A stretch of DNA of 64,000 nt from Bacillota bacterium (GCA_017889705.1 JAGGAB010000008.1:1-64000); one strand, 5' to 3'; shown: positions 18,243 to 29,170, counted from the first letter of the stretch. Numbers and translations: made by a program. Notes: generated by a model from the letters alone, not told the origin.

Positions 18243-18728
18243 TCACTCTCCTTGCGCATATTCAGGGAAATAGTTCATACTGGTTTTTTTCCATTCCCGT
18301 GTGCTAAAAAGCAGTTGGTAGTCACTTAGGCCGGTTGCCTGAGACAATTCAGCAGCCAGTGCCTGACATTCTTCCCGGGAATGCGCATGCAGCATTGCAT
18401 AAAAATTATATGGCATTTGCGGCTGTGGAATACGTGCATAGCAATGGGTAACCGCTTTGTAGGCCGACATAAGGCGTCCGACTTCTTTAAGTCGATCATC
18501 CGGAACTTTCCAGGTACAAAGAGCATTAGCGGCATACCCGATTTCACGATGCCGCAGTACGCCCCCCATTTTCCGCAACCGTCCTTTCTGACGGTATTCC
18601 ATTAATTTGTCCAAAAGCTGGCGTTCTGTAATACCGATGCGCTTAGCCAGTTCTTTGTATGGCTCGGCTACCAGAGGAAACTCGCCCTGCATAACTGCTA
18701 TAATCCTTTTGTCCAGGTTATCCACCAT
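18243..18728 (-). CDS. ahbB: Siroheme decarboxylase subunit (AhbB-like, Lrp/AsnC fold)
   Basis: A 161-residue protein of the Lrp/AsnC-like siroheme decarboxylase family. It has an N-terminal winged helix (DNLDKRIIAVMQGEFPL to RLRKMGGVLRHREIGY) and a C-terminal ferredoxin-like domain with AVTHCYARIPQPQMPYNFYAMLHAHS. The conserved His and Tyr residues there are typical of AhbB/NirD-L proteins and not of amino-acid-sensing Lrp. With AhbA it would make 12,18-didecarboxysiroheme on the siroheme-to-heme route. The start at MVDNLD has GAGGTG; the track start is five codons too early. Confidence 0.85.
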   Translation of the reverse strand: MVDNLDKRIIAVMQGEFPLVAEPYKELAKRIGITERQLLDKLMEYRQKGRLRKMGGVLRHREIGYAANALCTWKVPDDRLKEVGRLMSAYKAVTHCYARIPQPQMPYNFYAMLHAHSREECQALAAELSQATGLSDYQLLFSTREWKKTSMNYFPEYAQGE

Positions 18729-18775
18729 AAAACACCTCATCAACTGCTGATAACAGCTTGTATCGGTTCTATTTT

Positions 18776-19225
18776 CTATAAATTAAATTCCACATTCACT
18801 TTATATTTTTCAATGGCCGGCAGGCTAACAAGGCCATCTACGCCTGGCAGCTTGCCAATAGCAGCCAGGATTTGTTCCTGTTCCTTTAGATCGGCAGCCA
18901 TTAGAGTAAACCAGAGATTATACTCTCCATCACGCTCATAATTATGGGTCACACCCGCGTATTCATTGACAGCCAGAGCAACTGTCTGCATTTGTTCAGT
19001 TTGTACTTTTGCGGCTGCCAGTGTACTGACATAACCCAGGCAGGCCGAATCGAAAAAAGCCCCAAACCGTCTAATATACCCTTGTTCTTTAAGGCAGGAT
19101 AAGCGCTCAATAACAGTGACTTCATCAACCCCCAACTCCTCAGCCACTATGGCAAAAGGACGCAATTCTAGGGGGAGTTTGGTTTGTATAATGTTAAGCA
19201 GCTTTTTGTCAAAGTCGGTTAGCAT
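18776..19225 (-). CDS. ahbA: Siroheme decarboxylase subunit (AhbA-like)
   Basis: A 149-residue partner of AhbB with the same fold: helix-turn-helix region DFDKKLLNIIQTKLPLELRPFA, then RRFGAFFDSACLGY and GVTHNYERDGEYNLWFTLMA. It is diverged from AhbB but has the same layout, fitting the AhbA/AhbB heterodimer. AGGAGG lies 6 bases before the ATG. The pair implies heme made through siroheme, as in sulfate reducers and cytochrome-containing anaerobes. The ahbC/ahbD radical SAM genes are not in this window. Confidence 0.85.
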   Translation of the reverse strand: MLTDFDKKLLNIIQTKLPLELRPFAIVAEELGVDEVTVIERLSCLKEQGYIRRFGAFFDSACLGYVSTLAAAKVQTEQMQTVALAVNEYAGVTHNYERDGEYNLWFTLMAADLKEQEQILAAIGKLPGVDGLVSLPAIEKYKVNVEFNL

Positions 19226-19296
19226 GTGTGCCTCCTGGTTTGATCATAGTATGCAAAAGGGAACAGCCGGCCGACTGTTCCCTCCGTATAATATAA

Positions 19297-19935
19297 TTAT
19301 TTTAACAAAATATTCTTAATAACGTCAAGAAGTTCATTTCTGCCATAGCCATTTGCTGCCGAATAGGCCATAACGCAACCTTCAGGATTAAGGCCTGGCA
19401 TATCAATTCCCCTATATATAGCCTGCAGATGCTGCTGAATACGGCTTTTGGAAATTTTATCGGCTTTGGTGGCCACCACCTGAACACTAAGTCCATGCTC
19501 AATAAGCCACCGGTACACATTAATATCACTTTCCATCGGCGGGTGGCGAAGATCTATCAATTGGCACACCAATTTTAATCTGGACGATTTCAACCAGTAT
19601 TCTTCAATAAATTTCGACCAACTGGCTCTTGCCGTCTGCGCCCGTTTGGCATATCCGTAGCCTGGCAAATCCACAAGCATGAACTCTAACCGTGATTGAT
19701 CCGAAAGTTTACCGGTTAGCCGGAAATAATTAATGGTCTGCGTTTTTCCGGGAGTACCGCTGGTACGGGCAAGGCCGTTATGACGGCATAGAGAATTAAT
19801 CAATGAGGATTTGCCGACATTGGAACGCCCGATGAACGCAATCTCGGTTAAGTCACCTTCCGGATATTGACTGGAATTAACCGCAGTGGCAACATAACTG
19901 GCATTGATAATCGAAAAAGAAGTCGTGTCTGCCAT
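19297..19935 (-). CDS. engB: Ribosome biogenesis GTPase EngB (YsxC/YihA)
   Basis: Small GTPase of 212 residues needed for large ribosomal subunit assembly. The G1 motif is GRSNVGKSS, with GTPGKTQTINYF, DLPGYGYAKR (G3) and ATKADK (G4). Its ATG overlaps the lon stop codon (TAATG), so it is translationally coupled. The lonB-lon-engB order is the same as in Bacillus. Confidence 0.95.
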   Translation of the reverse strand: MADTTSFSIINASYVATAVNSSQYPEGDLTEIAFIGRSNVGKSSLINSLCRHNGLARTSGTPGKTQTINYFRLTGKLSDQSRLEFMLVDLPGYGYAKRAQTARASWSKFIEEYWLKSSRLKLVCQLIDLRHPPMESDINVYRWLIEHGLSVQVVATKADKISKSRIQQHLQAIYRGIDMPGLNPEGCVMAYSAANGYGRNELLDVIKNILLK

Positions 19936-22250
19936 TACTCTGCCACCAATGCATTTTTCAGCACTTCATCCATATGTTCCACCAGGAAAAAGTCCAGGTT
20001 GCGTTTGACATTTGCAGGAATCTCGTCCAAGTCCCGCTTATTTTCTTTTGGCAGCATTACTTGTTTAATTCCGGCCCGGTGAGCAGCAAGTACTTTTTCT
20101 TTGATGCCACCGACAGGCAATACCCTGCCGCGCAAAGTGATCTCACCGGTCATTGCCAATTCACTCTTAATGGCTTTGCCGGTCAAAGCTGAGGCAATAG
20201 CGGCAGCCATGGTGATACCGGCCGACGGTCCGTCTTTAGGAATAGCTCCCTCCGGCAAATGAATATGAATATCGAGTTTTTCATGGAAGTCTTCTTCTAT
20301 CCCCAGCTCTTGCGCCCGGGAACGTATATAACTGAAGCCAGCCTGAGCCGATTCTTGCATGACATCACCCATTTGACCGGTAAGTGTCAATTTTCCCTTA
20401 CCTTTCATAGTAGAAATCTCTACCGGTAAAACTTCACCGCCAACCTCTGTCCAGGCCAGGCCGGTGGCTACGCCGATTTGGCTGATTTCTTCAGCCTGCG
20501 CATGACGGTATTTGGGAGCACCCAAAAAAGTATGTAGATTCTGGGCGGTAATTTTGATTACAGGTCCCTGGTCTTGAACAATTTTGCGAGCGGCTTTCCG
20601 GCATAGATTAGCAATATTACGTTCCAGGCTTCTTACGCCGGCTTCGCGAGTATACTCGCGAATAATTTTCTGGATGGTTCCCTCAGAAAAAGAGATTTGT
20701 TTGTCAGTTAAACCATGATCTGAGGTCTGCTTGGGAATTAAGTAACGTTTGGCAATTTCCGCCTTTTCTTCCTCGGTATAGCCGGCAATCGTAATAACCT
20801 CCATCCGGTCTAAGAGCGGACGGGGGATATTGTGCTTGACATTGGCGGTAACTACCCAGAGTACCCTGGACAAATCGTAGGGCAATTCAATATAGTGATC
20901 GCTAAAGGTATTGTTTTGTTCCGGATCAAGCACTTCAAGTAATGCCGAAGACGGATCACCCCGAAAATCGGCGCTCATTTTATCAATTTCATCCATAAGG
21001 AAAACCGGATTTTTGGAGCCCACTGTGCGCATTCCTTGGATAATACGTCCTGGCAGTGCGCCTACATAAGTGCGACGATGCCCTCTGATTTCAGCTTCAT
21101 CACGAACCCCGCCTAACGAAATGCGGACAAATTTACGTTCCATAGCACGGGCAATGGAACGGGCCAGTGAGGTTTTGCCGACACCAGGCGGCCCAACAAG
21201 GCACAGAATTGGCCCTTTCATCGTTTGCGTAAGTTTCCTGATGGATAAGTATTCTAAAATCCGTTCCTTGACTTTTTCTAAGCCATAGTGATCTTCATTA
21301 AGAATCTCTTCCGCAAGAGTAATATCCAGCCGGTCTTCGGTCTCAACATTCCACGGCAGTGCCAGCAGCCAATCCAGATAGGTTCGAATAACGCCGCTCT
21401 CGGCAACCGACGATGGCATTTTTTCCAGACGATCAATTTCTTTGCTGACTTTTTCAGCCACTTCCTTGGGAAGGTTTTGTTCCTTAAGGCGCTCGCGGTA
21501 TTCTTCCACTTCAGCCATGCGTTCGTCTTTTTCGCCAAGTTCTTTTTGGATAGCTTTAAGCTGTTCACGCAAATAATACTCTTTTTGCGTTTTTTCCATT
21601 TGCTTGCGTACGCGAATATGGATTTTTTTCTCAAGTTCAAGAATTTCCATCTCACGGCCAAGAATTTCGCATAACCGTTCCAAACGCTCGGTAATTCCCA
21701 CGGCCTCCAGCAAGATTTGCTTATCTTCAATCTTGAGCGATAAATGACTGGCAATAAGATCGGTCAACCTGCCTGGTTCCTCAACCACCACAACAGATAC
21801 TAAAGTTTCAGGCGGTATTTTTTTACTCAGTTTAACCCATTGCTCAAATTGATTAATTGCCGTACGGGTCAGTGCTTCAAGCTCAGGAGTCTTGGTTTCA
21901 TCCTCGTAAAATTCACAAATTTGCACTTCATAATAAGGATCAAAGCTGGTAAAGTTCTCAATCTTCCCACGATGCAAACCCTCTACCAGTACCCGTATAG
22001 TGCCTCCCGGCAATTTCAAGAGTTGCTTAATTTCGGCAACAGTGCCTACAGAAAAAATATCGTCCGGCTCCGGTGCATCATTTTGAGCATCTTTCTGGGT
22101 AGCCAGCATAATCATTCTATCTTGCACCATTGCTTCCTCTAGCGCACTGATCGATTTTTCCCGGCCAACATCAAGATGGATAATCATATATGGAAAAACT
22201 AAAATGCCTCGAAGCGGCAACAGTGGTATTGTACGCCGTTTTTCAGTCAA
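19935..22250 (-). CDS. lon: ATP-dependent protease Lon (LonA)
   Basis: Cytoplasmic AAA+ serine protease. Domains in order: N-terminal LAN domain ([16 protein letters not shown] onward), a coiled region, the AAA+ module with Walker [10 protein letters not shown] and Walker B FLMDEIDK, and a protease domain with the catalytic Ser in DGPSAGITM and Lys in [10 protein letters not shown]. The track start [10 protein letters not shown] translates the ribosome site; TTG at 22250 with AAGGGAGG upstream is the likely start, giving 771 residues. It handles damaged and regulatory proteins. Confidence 0.96.
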   Translation of the reverse strand: MTEKRRTIPLLPLRGILVFPYMIIHLDVGREKSISALEEAMVQDRMIMLATQKDAQNDAPEPDDIFSVGTVAEIKQLLKLPGGTIRVLVEGLHRGKIENFTSFDPYYEVQICEFYEDETKTPELEALTRTAINQFEQWVKLSKKIPPETLVSVVVVEEPGRLTDLIASHLSLKIEDKQILLEAVGITERLERLCEILGREMEILELEKKIHIRVRKQMEKTQKEYYLREQLKAIQKELGEKDERMAEVEEYRERLKEQNLPKEVAEKVSKEIDRLEKMPSSVAESGVIRTYLDWLLALPWNVETEDRLDITLAEEILNEDHYGLEKVKERILEYLSIRKLTQTMKGPILCLVGPPGVGKTSLARSIARAMERKFVRISLGGVRDEAEIRGHRRTYVGALPGRIIQGMRTVGSKNPVFLMDEIDKMSADFRGDPSSALLEVLDPEQNNTFSDHYIELPYDLSRVLWVVTANVKHNIPRPLLDRMEVITIAGYTEEEKAEIAKRYLIPKQTSDHGLTDKQISFSEGTIQKIIREYTREAGVRSLERNIANLCRKAARKIVQDQGPVIKITAQNLHTFLGAPKYRHAQAEEISQIGVATGLAWTEVGGEVLPVEISTMKGKGKLTLTGQMGDVMQESAQAGFSYIRSRAQELGIEEDFHEKLDIHIHLPEGAIPKDGPSAGITMAAAIASALTGKAIKSELAMTGEITLRGRVLPVGGIKEKVLAAHRAGIKQVMLPKENKRDLDEIPANVKRNLDFFLVEHMDEVLKNALVAE

Positions 22251-22362
22251 TATTGCTTCCTCCCTTCGGTAACAATGCAAGTTTTAAACTCAATTAACAG
22301 TAGTTTCAACACCGTTATATAAAATATTCTGAGTACCTGATGAAAAATCCTCCCAATAATAA

Positions 22363-22385
22363 CAGCCGGGTTAATTACCCGGCTG
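22363..22385 (-). terminator. Hairpin after lonB
   Basis: The palindrome CAGCCGGGTTAATTACCCGGCTG lies 15 bases after the lonB stop, followed on the minus strand by only a weak T-rich stretch (TTATTATT). It may act as a weak terminator or attenuator ahead of lon. Confidence 0.5.
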
Positions 22386-22400
22386 AGAAAAGTAAGCTGG

Positions 22401-24095
22401 TTACACCACATCAACACCTGCAGCAGCCAAGACTTTAGGCATAGTTGGCAGGGTTTCCGGCTTCAAACTCTCACCGGTTTTTACTACAGCATTTTTTATT
22501 ACTTCTTGAAGAGTTTCTACCGGTATAACTTCAATATCCATATTTCTATACAACTCCTGCCAATTTTCTCGGGGGATTATTATTCTTTTGGCTCCCGCCT
22601 GTTTGGCAGCTGTCACTTTCGCACTTACTCCTCCAACCGGTCTTACCAAACCTCTGATAGAAATTTCACCAGTCATGGCAACGGTATTATCAATAGGTAT
22701 ATTATTTACCGCTGAGTAAATAGCGGTAGCAACCGTCACCCCGGCTGATGGTCCGTCAATAGGTATGCCACCAGGGAAATTAACATGTATGTCATAATTT
22801 TGATATTTGACGGAAAATTCCTTACCTAAAACAGTAAGTACATTATCTAACGATCCTTTCGCCATACTTTTGCGCCGCATCGTGCGCCCCGGCGAACCGA
22901 ATTCTTCTTCGTCAACAACACCAGTAACCGTAACTTTTCCTGTTCCATAAGGATTAGGAACAGCGGTTACCTCAAGTTCCATAAGCATTCCGATATTAGC
23001 GCCATAAACGGCTAAACCGTTAACTACTCCGATCTGGGGTACTGTTGGAATCTTTCTCTCCGGTCGTGGGCTGTATTGTCCAAAGTTAATAACCCATTCC
23101 GTATCTGCCAGCGTAATAACACGCTCGGGTTTACCTGCACTTTGAACAATCCCGGCGGCAATCTGGATGATGTTAACAGCTTCCCGACCATTAGTGGCAT
23201 AACGTTTAATTACTTCTAATGCGCCGGCATCAAGGCTGTATTCAATTTTCTTTGCCGCATTTACTGCTACTTTCGCAATTTCATCAGGTAACAGCGGGCG
23301 AAAAAATATCTCAACACACCGTGAACGTATTGCCGGCGGAATATCCTGAGGCATACGGGTAGTTGCACCGATAAGGCGGAAATCTGCAGGCAGACCATTT
23401 TGAAATATATCGTGGATATGCTGCGGTATATTAGTATCTTCGCTGTTATAATACGAACTGTCCAAAAATACTTTCCGGTCTTCCAAAACCTTTAATAGTT
23501 TATGCATTTGAATGTTGTGAAGTTCACCGATTTCATCAATGAATAAGACGCCGCCATGCGCTTTGGTTACCGCTCCCGCCTTAGGCTGAGGAATGCCCGC
23601 CATTCCCATTTGCCCTGCGCCCTGATAAATAGGATCATGCACAGTACCAATAAGTGGATCAGCAATTCCTCGCTCATCAAAGCGGGCTGTTGTTGCATCT
23701 AATTCCACAAATTTAGCAGCCATCTGAAAAGGAGAAAAAGCGTTGATCCTGGCTTCCTTTAAAACCAGCCGCGCTGCTGCTGTTTTGCCTACACCAGGTG
23801 GTCCATAAATCAATACATGCTGCGGATTCCCGCCGCATAGCGCCGCCCGGAGAGCTTTTAGCCCTTCCTCCTGGCCTACTATTTCCGAAAAGTCGGAAGG
23901 TCTGGTTCTTTCAGCTAAGGGCTCTGTTAAGGATATTCCCCGCATTTTTTGCAGTTTGTCCATTTCCTTCTTGGATTCGCGTTCTACCGCCATTTTATTA
24001 CCTTGCTGCGACTTTAGCAAATTCCAGAAATAGAGTCCGATAACCATCGCAAAGAACAACTGAATCACACTGATAATATTGACAGCATAATCCAA
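22401..24095 (-). CDS. lonB: ATP-dependent protease LonB, membrane-anchored
   Basis: A 564-residue Lon-like protease. It has an N-terminal membrane helix (IISVIQLFFAMVIGLYFWNLL), an AAA+ domain without the LAN domain (Walker [10 protein letters not shown], Walker B VLFIDEIGEL) and a C-terminal protease domain with Ser in DGPSAGVTV and Lys in GGVSAKVTAA. In Bacillus the orthologue acts in the forespore, so the gene supports a sporulating host; that role is inferred here. It lies between clpX and lon, the conserved Firmicute order. Confidence 0.92.
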   Translation of the reverse strand: MDYAVNIISVIQLFFAMVIGLYFWNLLKSQQGNKMAVERESKKEMDKLQKMRGISLTEPLAERTRPSDFSEIVGQEEGLKALRAALCGGNPQHVLIYGPPGVGKTAAARLVLKEARINAFSPFQMAAKFVELDATTARFDERGIADPLIGTVHDPIYQGAGQMGMAGIPQPKAGAVTKAHGGVLFIDEIGELHNIQMHKLLKVLEDRKVFLDSSYYNSEDTNIPQHIHDIFQNGLPADFRLIGATTRMPQDIPPAIRSRCVEIFFRPLLPDEIAKVAVNAAKKIEYSLDAGALEVIKRYATNGREAVNIIQIAAGIVQSAGKPERVITLADTEWVINFGQYSPRPERKIPTVPQIGVVNGLAVYGANIGMLMELEVTAVPNPYGTGKVTVTGVVDEEEFGSPGRTMRRKSMAKGSLDNVLTVLGKEFSVKYQNYDIHVNFPGGIPIDGPSAGVTVATAIYSAVNNIPIDNTVAMTGEISIRGLVRPVGGVSAKVTAAKQAGAKRIIIPRENWQELYRNMDIEVIPVETLQEVIKNAVVKTGESLKPETLPTMPKVLAAAGVDVV

Positions 24096-24206
24096 AATTC
24101 CACGAACCCCCTTCCCAGGCTAAATGAAAGTGATGTCATGACTTTAAAAATAGTATTATCAATGACCACCATTTTATCCTGGCAAAACCCGGCAAGTCAC
24201 GCGCAA

Positions 24207-24233
24207 AAAAAGAAGCCTATTTGGCTTCTTTTT
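24207..24233 (-). terminator. Terminator overlapping the clpX stop
   Basis: The 11-base stem AAAAAGAAGCC/GGCTTCTTTTT with a 5-base loop is followed by a T-run on the minus strand. Its first arm includes part of the clpX stop codon. Confidence 0.85.
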
Positions 24234-25494
24234 AAGCAGATTCTTCTTTTTTCTTGTTTTTGCGTTCAGCAGCCACCAACATCGGTTCTTCTTTATTAAG
24301 AATTGCTTCTTTGGTAACAACGCATTTGGCAACATCTGTACGGGATGGTATATCATACATGACATTGCGCATGATGGTTTCAATGATCGCTCTTAGGCCT
24401 CTGGCCCCGGTGTTACGCTTTAACGCTTCAGCAGCAATAGCTTTCAGCGCGTCTTCTTTAAATTCAAGCTGAACATTATCGATTTCCAAGAACTTCTGGT
24501 ACTGTTTAACCAAAGCATTCTTAGGCTCGATAAGAATACGCACAAGAGCGTCTTCGTCTAAAGCATCAAGGGTAACAATCACAGGAAGTCGTCCCACAAA
24601 TTCAGGAATAAGACCAAATTTGAGGAGATCTTCCGGCAGGATATTGCGCAGCATCTCGCCCACTACTTTTTTCTCTTTGCTGCGTACTTCGGCACCAAAG
24701 CCCATAGACTTCTTGCCTGTTCTGGCACTGATGATCTTGTCAATACCATCAAAAGCGCCACCGCAAATAAAGAGAATATTGGTTGTGTCAATTTGGATAA
24801 ACTCCTGATGAGGATGTTTGCGACCGCCTTGTGGCGGCACACTGGCTACAGTACCCTCCAAAATCTTGAGAAGAGCCTGCTGCACACCTTCACCGGAAAC
24901 ATCGCGAGTAATCGAGGGGTTTTCCGACTTACGCGCAATTTTATCAATCTCGTCAATATAGACTATGCCCTTTTCGGCTTTTTCCACATCATAATCAGCA
25001 GCCTGAATGAGTTTTAAGAGAATGTTCTCCACATCCTCGCCTACATAGCCGGCTTCGGTTAATGAAGTAGCATCAGCTACAGCAAAAGGAACATTAAGAA
25101 TTTTCGCCAGCGTCTGCGCTAACAGCGTTTTACCGCTGCCAGTAGGCCCAAGCATGATGATATTGGATTTTTGCAACTCCACATCATCCATTTTTGCCCC
25201 AAGATTGATCCGTTTATAATGATTGTACACGGCTACTGCCAGTGATTTTTTAGCATCCTCTTGATCAATAACGTATTGATCAAGAATATCCTTTATTTCT
25301 TTGGGCTTAGGAACATCTCTGAGTTCAACATCAATATCTTCGCTTAATTCTTCTTCAATAATTTCATTACAAAGCTCAATACATTCGTCACATATATATA
25401 CTCCTGGCCCAGCAACAAGTTTCTTTACTTGCTCTTGCAGTTTGCCACAAAAGGAACACTTCAGTTGACCCCTGTCATCACCGAACTTCAACAT
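24232..25494 (-). CDS. clpX: ATP-dependent Clp protease ATP-binding subunit ClpX
   Basis: AAA+ unfoldase that feeds substrates to ClpP. The N-terminal zinc-binding domain has CSFCGK and CDECIELC, followed by Walker A GPTGSGKT, Walker [10 protein letters not shown], a pore-loop region and a C-terminal small domain with [10 protein letters not shown]. The length of 420 residues is normal. It follows clpP by 12 bases and is probably cotranscribed with tig and clpP. A terminator overlaps its stop. Confidence 0.97.
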   Translation of the reverse strand: MLKFGDDRGQLKCSFCGKLQEQVKKLVAGPGVYICDECIELCNEIIEEELSEDIDVELRDVPKPKEIKDILDQYVIDQEDAKKSLAVAVYNHYKRINLGAKMDDVELQKSNIIMLGPTGSGKTLLAQTLAKILNVPFAVADATSLTEAGYVGEDVENILLKLIQAADYDVEKAEKGIVYIDEIDKIARKSENPSITRDVSGEGVQQALLKILEGTVASVPPQGGRKHPHQEFIQIDTTNILFICGGAFDGIDKIISARTGKKSMGFGAEVRSKEKKVVGEMLRNILPEDLLKFGLIPEFVGRLPVIVTLDALDEDALVRILIEPKNALVKQYQKFLEIDNVQLEFKEDALKAIAAEALKRNTGARGLRAIIETIMRNVMYDIPSRTDVAKCVVTKEAILNKEEPMLVAAERKNKKKEESA

Positions 25495-25506
25495 ATTACC
25501 ACCTCT

Positions 25507-26112
25507 CTACTTGGGAGTCTCCTTGTGTCTGTCACCTCGTACCACGACTGCATCAATAAGACCATATTCTTTGGCCTGCTCACTGGACATGAAAAAGTCT
25601 CTTTCGGTATCGTTTTGAATCTTTTCCAGCGGCTGTCCAGTGTGGTGAACAAGAATACCGTTTAGATGTTCCCGCATGCGGAGAATCTCGCGCGCATGAA
25701 TTTCAATATCGGTAGCTTGACCTTGTGCACCGCCAAGGGGCTGATGAATCATAATTCTGGAGTTGGGCAATGCGTAACGCTTGCCTTTAGCTCCAGCAGC
25801 CAGTAGCAGTGCGCCGGCACTGGCTGCTTGACCCATGCAGGTGGTAGTTACATCAGGTTTAACATATTGCATAGTATCATACATAGCCATGGCAGCAGTT
25901 ACAACACCACCGGGGCTATTAATATATACGTGAATATCTTTGTCTGGATCTTCTGATTCTAAAAATAACAATTGTGCAATAAATAAATTAGCTACATTGT
26001 CATCAATAGGTCCACCAATAAATACAATACGGTCTTTTAACAGTCGTGAGTAGATATCATACGCCCGCTCACCACGGTTAGACTGTTCTACTACAATTGG
26101 CACATAGGGCAT
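25507..26112 (-). CDS. clpP: ATP-dependent Clp protease proteolytic subunit ClpP
   Basis: Serine protease of 201 residues that forms the 14-mer chamber used by ClpX. The catalytic Ser lies in [11 protein letters not shown] and the His in [10 protein letters not shown]. The N-terminus [25 protein letters not shown] is typical for the family. It follows tig by 30 bases with an AGGTGA site. Confidence 0.97.
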   Translation of the reverse strand: MPYVPIVVEQSNRGERAYDIYSRLLKDRIVFIGGPIDDNVANLFIAQLLFLESEDPDKDIHVYINSPGGVVTAAMAMYDTMQYVKPDVTTTCMGQAASAGALLLAAGAKGKRYALPNSRIMIHQPLGGAQGQATDIEIHAREILRMREHLNGILVHHTGQPLEKIQNDTERDFFMSSEQAKEYGLIDAVVVRGDRHKETPK

Positions 26113-26142
26113 TACAAATCACCTCAAACTTTAAGATTTTAA

Positions 26143-27429
26143 CTATTTCGCTACATTTTCAACAACAAACTCGACAGCTTTTTTGCGAAGCACCGAGTCC
26201 TGAAGATCTTGGAAGCGGTTGGTCTCGCGAAGCACCTTCACGATTTCTTCCACTGTGGTCTGATAATTCGCCGCCATAAAGGCAACTTCCTGCTGCATTT
26301 CTTCAGGAGTAGCGGTAAATTTTTCTGCTTTAACAATGGCTTCTAAAACCAGATCGGTTTTAACATTGTATAATGCTGACTCGCGGTAATTATCACGCAA
26401 AGCCGCTATATCCATTTTAGTATATTCCAGATATTTCTCAAGTTTCATACCACGCTGCTGGAGATTGACGTCGAAATCCTGAATCATATTGCTGATTTGG
26501 TTTTCAATCATGATCTCAGGTACATCAACCTGTGCATTGTCAACTGCCGCTTTGAGAACTGCAGTACGGAATTCGCGCTCAGCTTTAGCAGTTGCAGCCT
26601 GTTCTAACTTATTCTTAATGTCGGCTTTTAATTCCGCCAGAGTCTCAAAATCGCTGGTTTCTTTAGCAAATTCATCATCAAGTTCAGGTACTTCTTTGCG
26701 TTTTACATCATGAATATTAACGGTAAATTTAGCTTCTTTACCAGCTAATTCAGCAACAAAATAATCTTCTGGGAAAGAAACAGTTACTTCACGCTCTTCG
26801 CCTGATTTAGCACCAATTAATTGGTCCTCAAAACCAGGGATAAAGCTGCCGGAACCGATTTCCAGCGGATAACTTTTGCCTTCGCCGCCTTCAAACGGAA
26901 TGCCGTCAATAAAACCTTTAAAGTCGATAATGGCCAAATCGCCTTGCTTAAGCTCAGCACCTTCAGCCACAATCATTTTGGCATTGCGATTGCGGTTTTT
27001 TTCAAGTTCAGCATCCACATCGGCATCAGTGATTTCAGCAGCCGTTTTTTCTACTGCCAACTCTTTATATTGTCCTAAAGTAACTTCAGGCATTTTAATA
27101 ACAGTTGCTTTAAATACTAACGGCTGGTCTTCCGCTAAAGTAACAACCTCAATCTCAGGGCGACCTACCGGAGTAATCTCTTGCTCTTCAAGAGCCTTAG
27201 TGTAAACCTCAGGAGCCAAAATTTCAAACGCTTCATCCAGCAACGCTTCTTTGCCGATACGCATTTCAACAACTTTGCGTGGCGCCTTACCTTTACGGAA
27301 GCCGGGGATGTTAACTTGATTGGCCAATTTGCGGTAAGCCTTCTCCATTGCCTTGCTTACCTCAGTTTGGGGTATTTCAAAATTGAGCACCGTTTTATGA
27401 TTGTCTATTCTTTCCGCTGTTACCTTCAT
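26143..27429 (-). CDS. tig: Trigger factor, ribosome-associated chaperone and prolyl isomerase
   Basis: Chaperone that binds nascent chains at the ribosome exit. The ribosome-binding signature NIPGFRKGKAPRKVVE is at about residue 40. It is followed by an FKBP-type isomerase domain (LAIIDFKGFIDGIPFEGGEG) and a helical C-terminal domain. The length of 428 residues is normal. AAGGAGG precedes the ATG. It heads the tig-clpP-clpX set, the usual Firmicute order. Confidence 0.96.
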   Translation of the reverse strand: MKVTAERIDNHKTVLNFEIPQTEVSKAMEKAYRKLANQVNIPGFRKGKAPRKVVEMRIGKEALLDEAFEILAPEVYTKALEEQEITPVGRPEIEVVTLAEDQPLVFKATVIKMPEVTLGQYKELAVEKTAAEITDADVDAELEKNRNRNAKMIVAEGAELKQGDLAIIDFKGFIDGIPFEGGEGKSYPLEIGSGSFIPGFEDQLIGAKSGEEREVTVSFPEDYFVAELAGKEAKFTVNIHDVKRKEVPELDDEFAKETSDFETLAELKADIKNKLEQAATAKAEREFRTAVLKAAVDNAQVDVPEIMIENQISNMIQDFDVNLQQRGMKLEKYLEYTKMDIAALRDNYRESALYNVKTDLVLEAIVKAEKFTATPEEMQQEVAFMAANYQTTVEEIVKVLRETNRFQDLQDSVLRKKAVEFVVENVAK

Positions 27430-27633
27430 TTATGTATTTCCTCCTTATGAAATTAACTGCTGACACAGCTTATATTGTCAACATAGTTTCTCACTACAGT
27501 ATTCCCATTATTGACATAAATTTCATGGGGGTCCTGGTTTAGTTAATATTTAATTGCCAGTATCCACAATTTGTAGCAATGTCATGCATAATATCATACC
27601 ACACTTAAAAAACAAAGACAAGATATGAGCAGA

Positions 27634-27659
27634 AAACCCAGCATAATTATGCTGGGTTT
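27634..27659 (-). terminator. Terminator after tRNA-Gly
   Basis: The 26-base perfect palindrome AAACCCAGCATAATTATGCT(GGGTTT) lies 9 bases after the tRNA-Gly 3' end on the minus strand and is followed by a short T-run. The 170 bases between it and tig show nothing I can name. Confidence 0.75.
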
Positions 27660-27668
27660 ATGGTGATA

Positions 27669-27743
27669 TGGAGCGGAAAACGAGATTCGAACTCGCGACC
27701 CTCGCCTTGGCAAGGCGATGCTCTACCGCTGAGCTACTTCCGC
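27669..27743 (-). tRNA. tRNA-Gly (anticodon GCC)
   Basis: A full cloverleaf reads on the minus strand: acceptor GCGGAAG, D-arm GCTCAGCGGTAGAGC, anticodon arm TCGCC-TTGCCAA-GGCGA with anticodon GCC, T-arm GCGAG-TTCGAAT-CTCGT and an encoded CCA end. Confidence 0.96.
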
Positions 27744-27928
27744 ATATGTTTCAACAACGATTTTGATTATATACCATGACTTAATTCTTTGTCAAGATTC
27801 TTTTTATGTCAGTGTTTTCTTTATACTCAGCTTTGTAATCGGTTTTTCCGAAAACTAACACCTGGCCGCACTCCCGCATATTATGTATCAGGCGAATCGC
27901 TAAGATTGCGCTACGGGAGGCTGATTAA

Positions 27929-29170
27929 TTGTATTATAATCTGAAAGAAAATTGCATCCTCATCGAAGGTGCCGCACGCGGAGCCATTTATAACTTAAAC
28001 TCTGGCCGGGTATATTCTATTAATCGCGGAGCCATTGATCTCTTAAAAGCCTGTCAGGCAGCAGCGATAGAAACACTTTTGGATATAGATGCCGAAGACA
28101 GCAAACCCTACTTATCCTTCCTTGATACCTTGACAACCAAAGACCTAGGTGCCTTTTATGTTACACTTCAGACCGAAGCGGCAACCCGCGTTTTTCCCTG
28201 TCAACAGCCACACTTAGAATATATATGGCTCGAACTCACTTCGACTTGCAACAATCGTTGCTTGCACTGTTATTGTGCTAGCAGTCCGGAAGTCCCCAGC
28301 GGTTGTGTATCACATAGCCGCTGGCTCGAACTTATAAGTGAAGCACACAGTGCAGGCGCCCATACTCTCCAGCTTATCGGCGGCGAACCACTGCTTTATC
28401 CCCAGTGGCGAGAACTAGTAATAAAAGCGCGGCAGGAAAACTATGAAACCATTGAAGTTTTCACCAATGGCACACTGATTGATAATGACTGCATCAACTT
28501 TTTCAAACAACATGAGGTCAGTGTTGCCACAACACTTTATGCTGCCACTGCCGCAATCCATGATAAAGTCACACTCCACCCCGGCAGTTTTGAAAAAACC
28601 ATGGCAGCGATAAATAAGATTTTAGCGAATAATATTCCGCTCCGTATTGCTTCTATTTTGATGAAAGTCAATGAACACGAAGCCGAAAATATTATGAAAC
28701 TTTGCAGTACACTTGGTGTAGAATCGACGCCGCCGGATATTGTACGCCCCACCGGACGTGGTGACGATCTGGATTTATTACCTACATCCTATGCAAAGCC
28801 ACCAATCAAACCGCCTTTTTTTACCGATCCACAATCTTTTGCCAAGGCGCAGAAATTCCACGGTTGTTTAGCCGGGCGTTTGGCGATAACAGCCTCCGGC
28901 GATGTCATACCCTGCATTTTTGCCCGCAATCAGATCTGCGGCAATATCATCAACACCCCGCTTCAAACTGTACTTGCTGCGAAGCCGCTAACCACGTGCT
29001 GGCAAACCACTAAGGACTGTATCGCAAAATGCCAGGATTGCGAATACCGCTATGCTTGTCCTGATTGCCGACCACTGGCACAAGGTACAGATCCCCAGAA
29101 AAACTGGTTTGCAACACCAACAGATTGTTCTTATAATCCATATACAGGAAAATGGGAGGATGTTACGTAA
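27929..29170 (+). CDS. Radical SAM/SPASM peptide maturase
   Basis: A 413-residue radical SAM enzyme. The SAM-cluster motif C-x3-C-x2-C is at residues 107-114 (CNNRCLHC), followed by LIGGEPLLYP. The C-terminus has a SPASM pattern (GCLAGRLAITASGDVIPC, then CQDCEYRYACPDC, C-x2-C-x5-C-x2-C) for extra Fe-S clusters, as in AlbA-type thioether-forming peptide maturases. The first 90 residues (VYSINRGAIDLL) may be a PqqD-like peptide-recognition domain. TTG start, GGGAGG 8 bases upstream. It is coupled (TAATG) to a Cys-rich peptide gene, the likely substrate. Upstream 27744-27928 holds no other gene. The exact modification is unknown. Confidence 0.88.
   Translation: MYYNLKENCILIEGAARGAIYNLNSGRVYSINRGAIDLLKACQAAAIETLLDIDAEDSKPYLSFLDTLTTKDLGAFYVTLQTEAATRVFPCQQPHLEYIWLELTSTCNNRCLHCYCASSPEVPSGCVSHSRWLELISEAHSAGAHTLQLIGGEPLLYPQWRELVIKARQENYETIEVFTNGTLIDNDCINFFKQHEVSVATTLYAATAAIHDKVTLHPGSFEKTMAAINKILANNIPLRIASILMKVNEHEAENIMKLCSTLGVESTPPDIVRPTGRGDDLDLLPTSYAKPPIKPPFFTDPQSFAKAQKFHGCLAGRLAITASGDVIPCIFARNQICGNIINTPLQTVLAAKPLTTCWQTTKDCIAKCQDCEYRYACPDCRPLAQGTDPQKNWFATPTDCSYNPYTGKWEDVT

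Noticed and set aside
19935-24095. lon and lonB as a recent tandem duplication
   Set aside because: The domain layouts differ (LonB has a membrane anchor and no LAN domain) and the pair is an old, conserved arrangement in sporulating Firmicutes.
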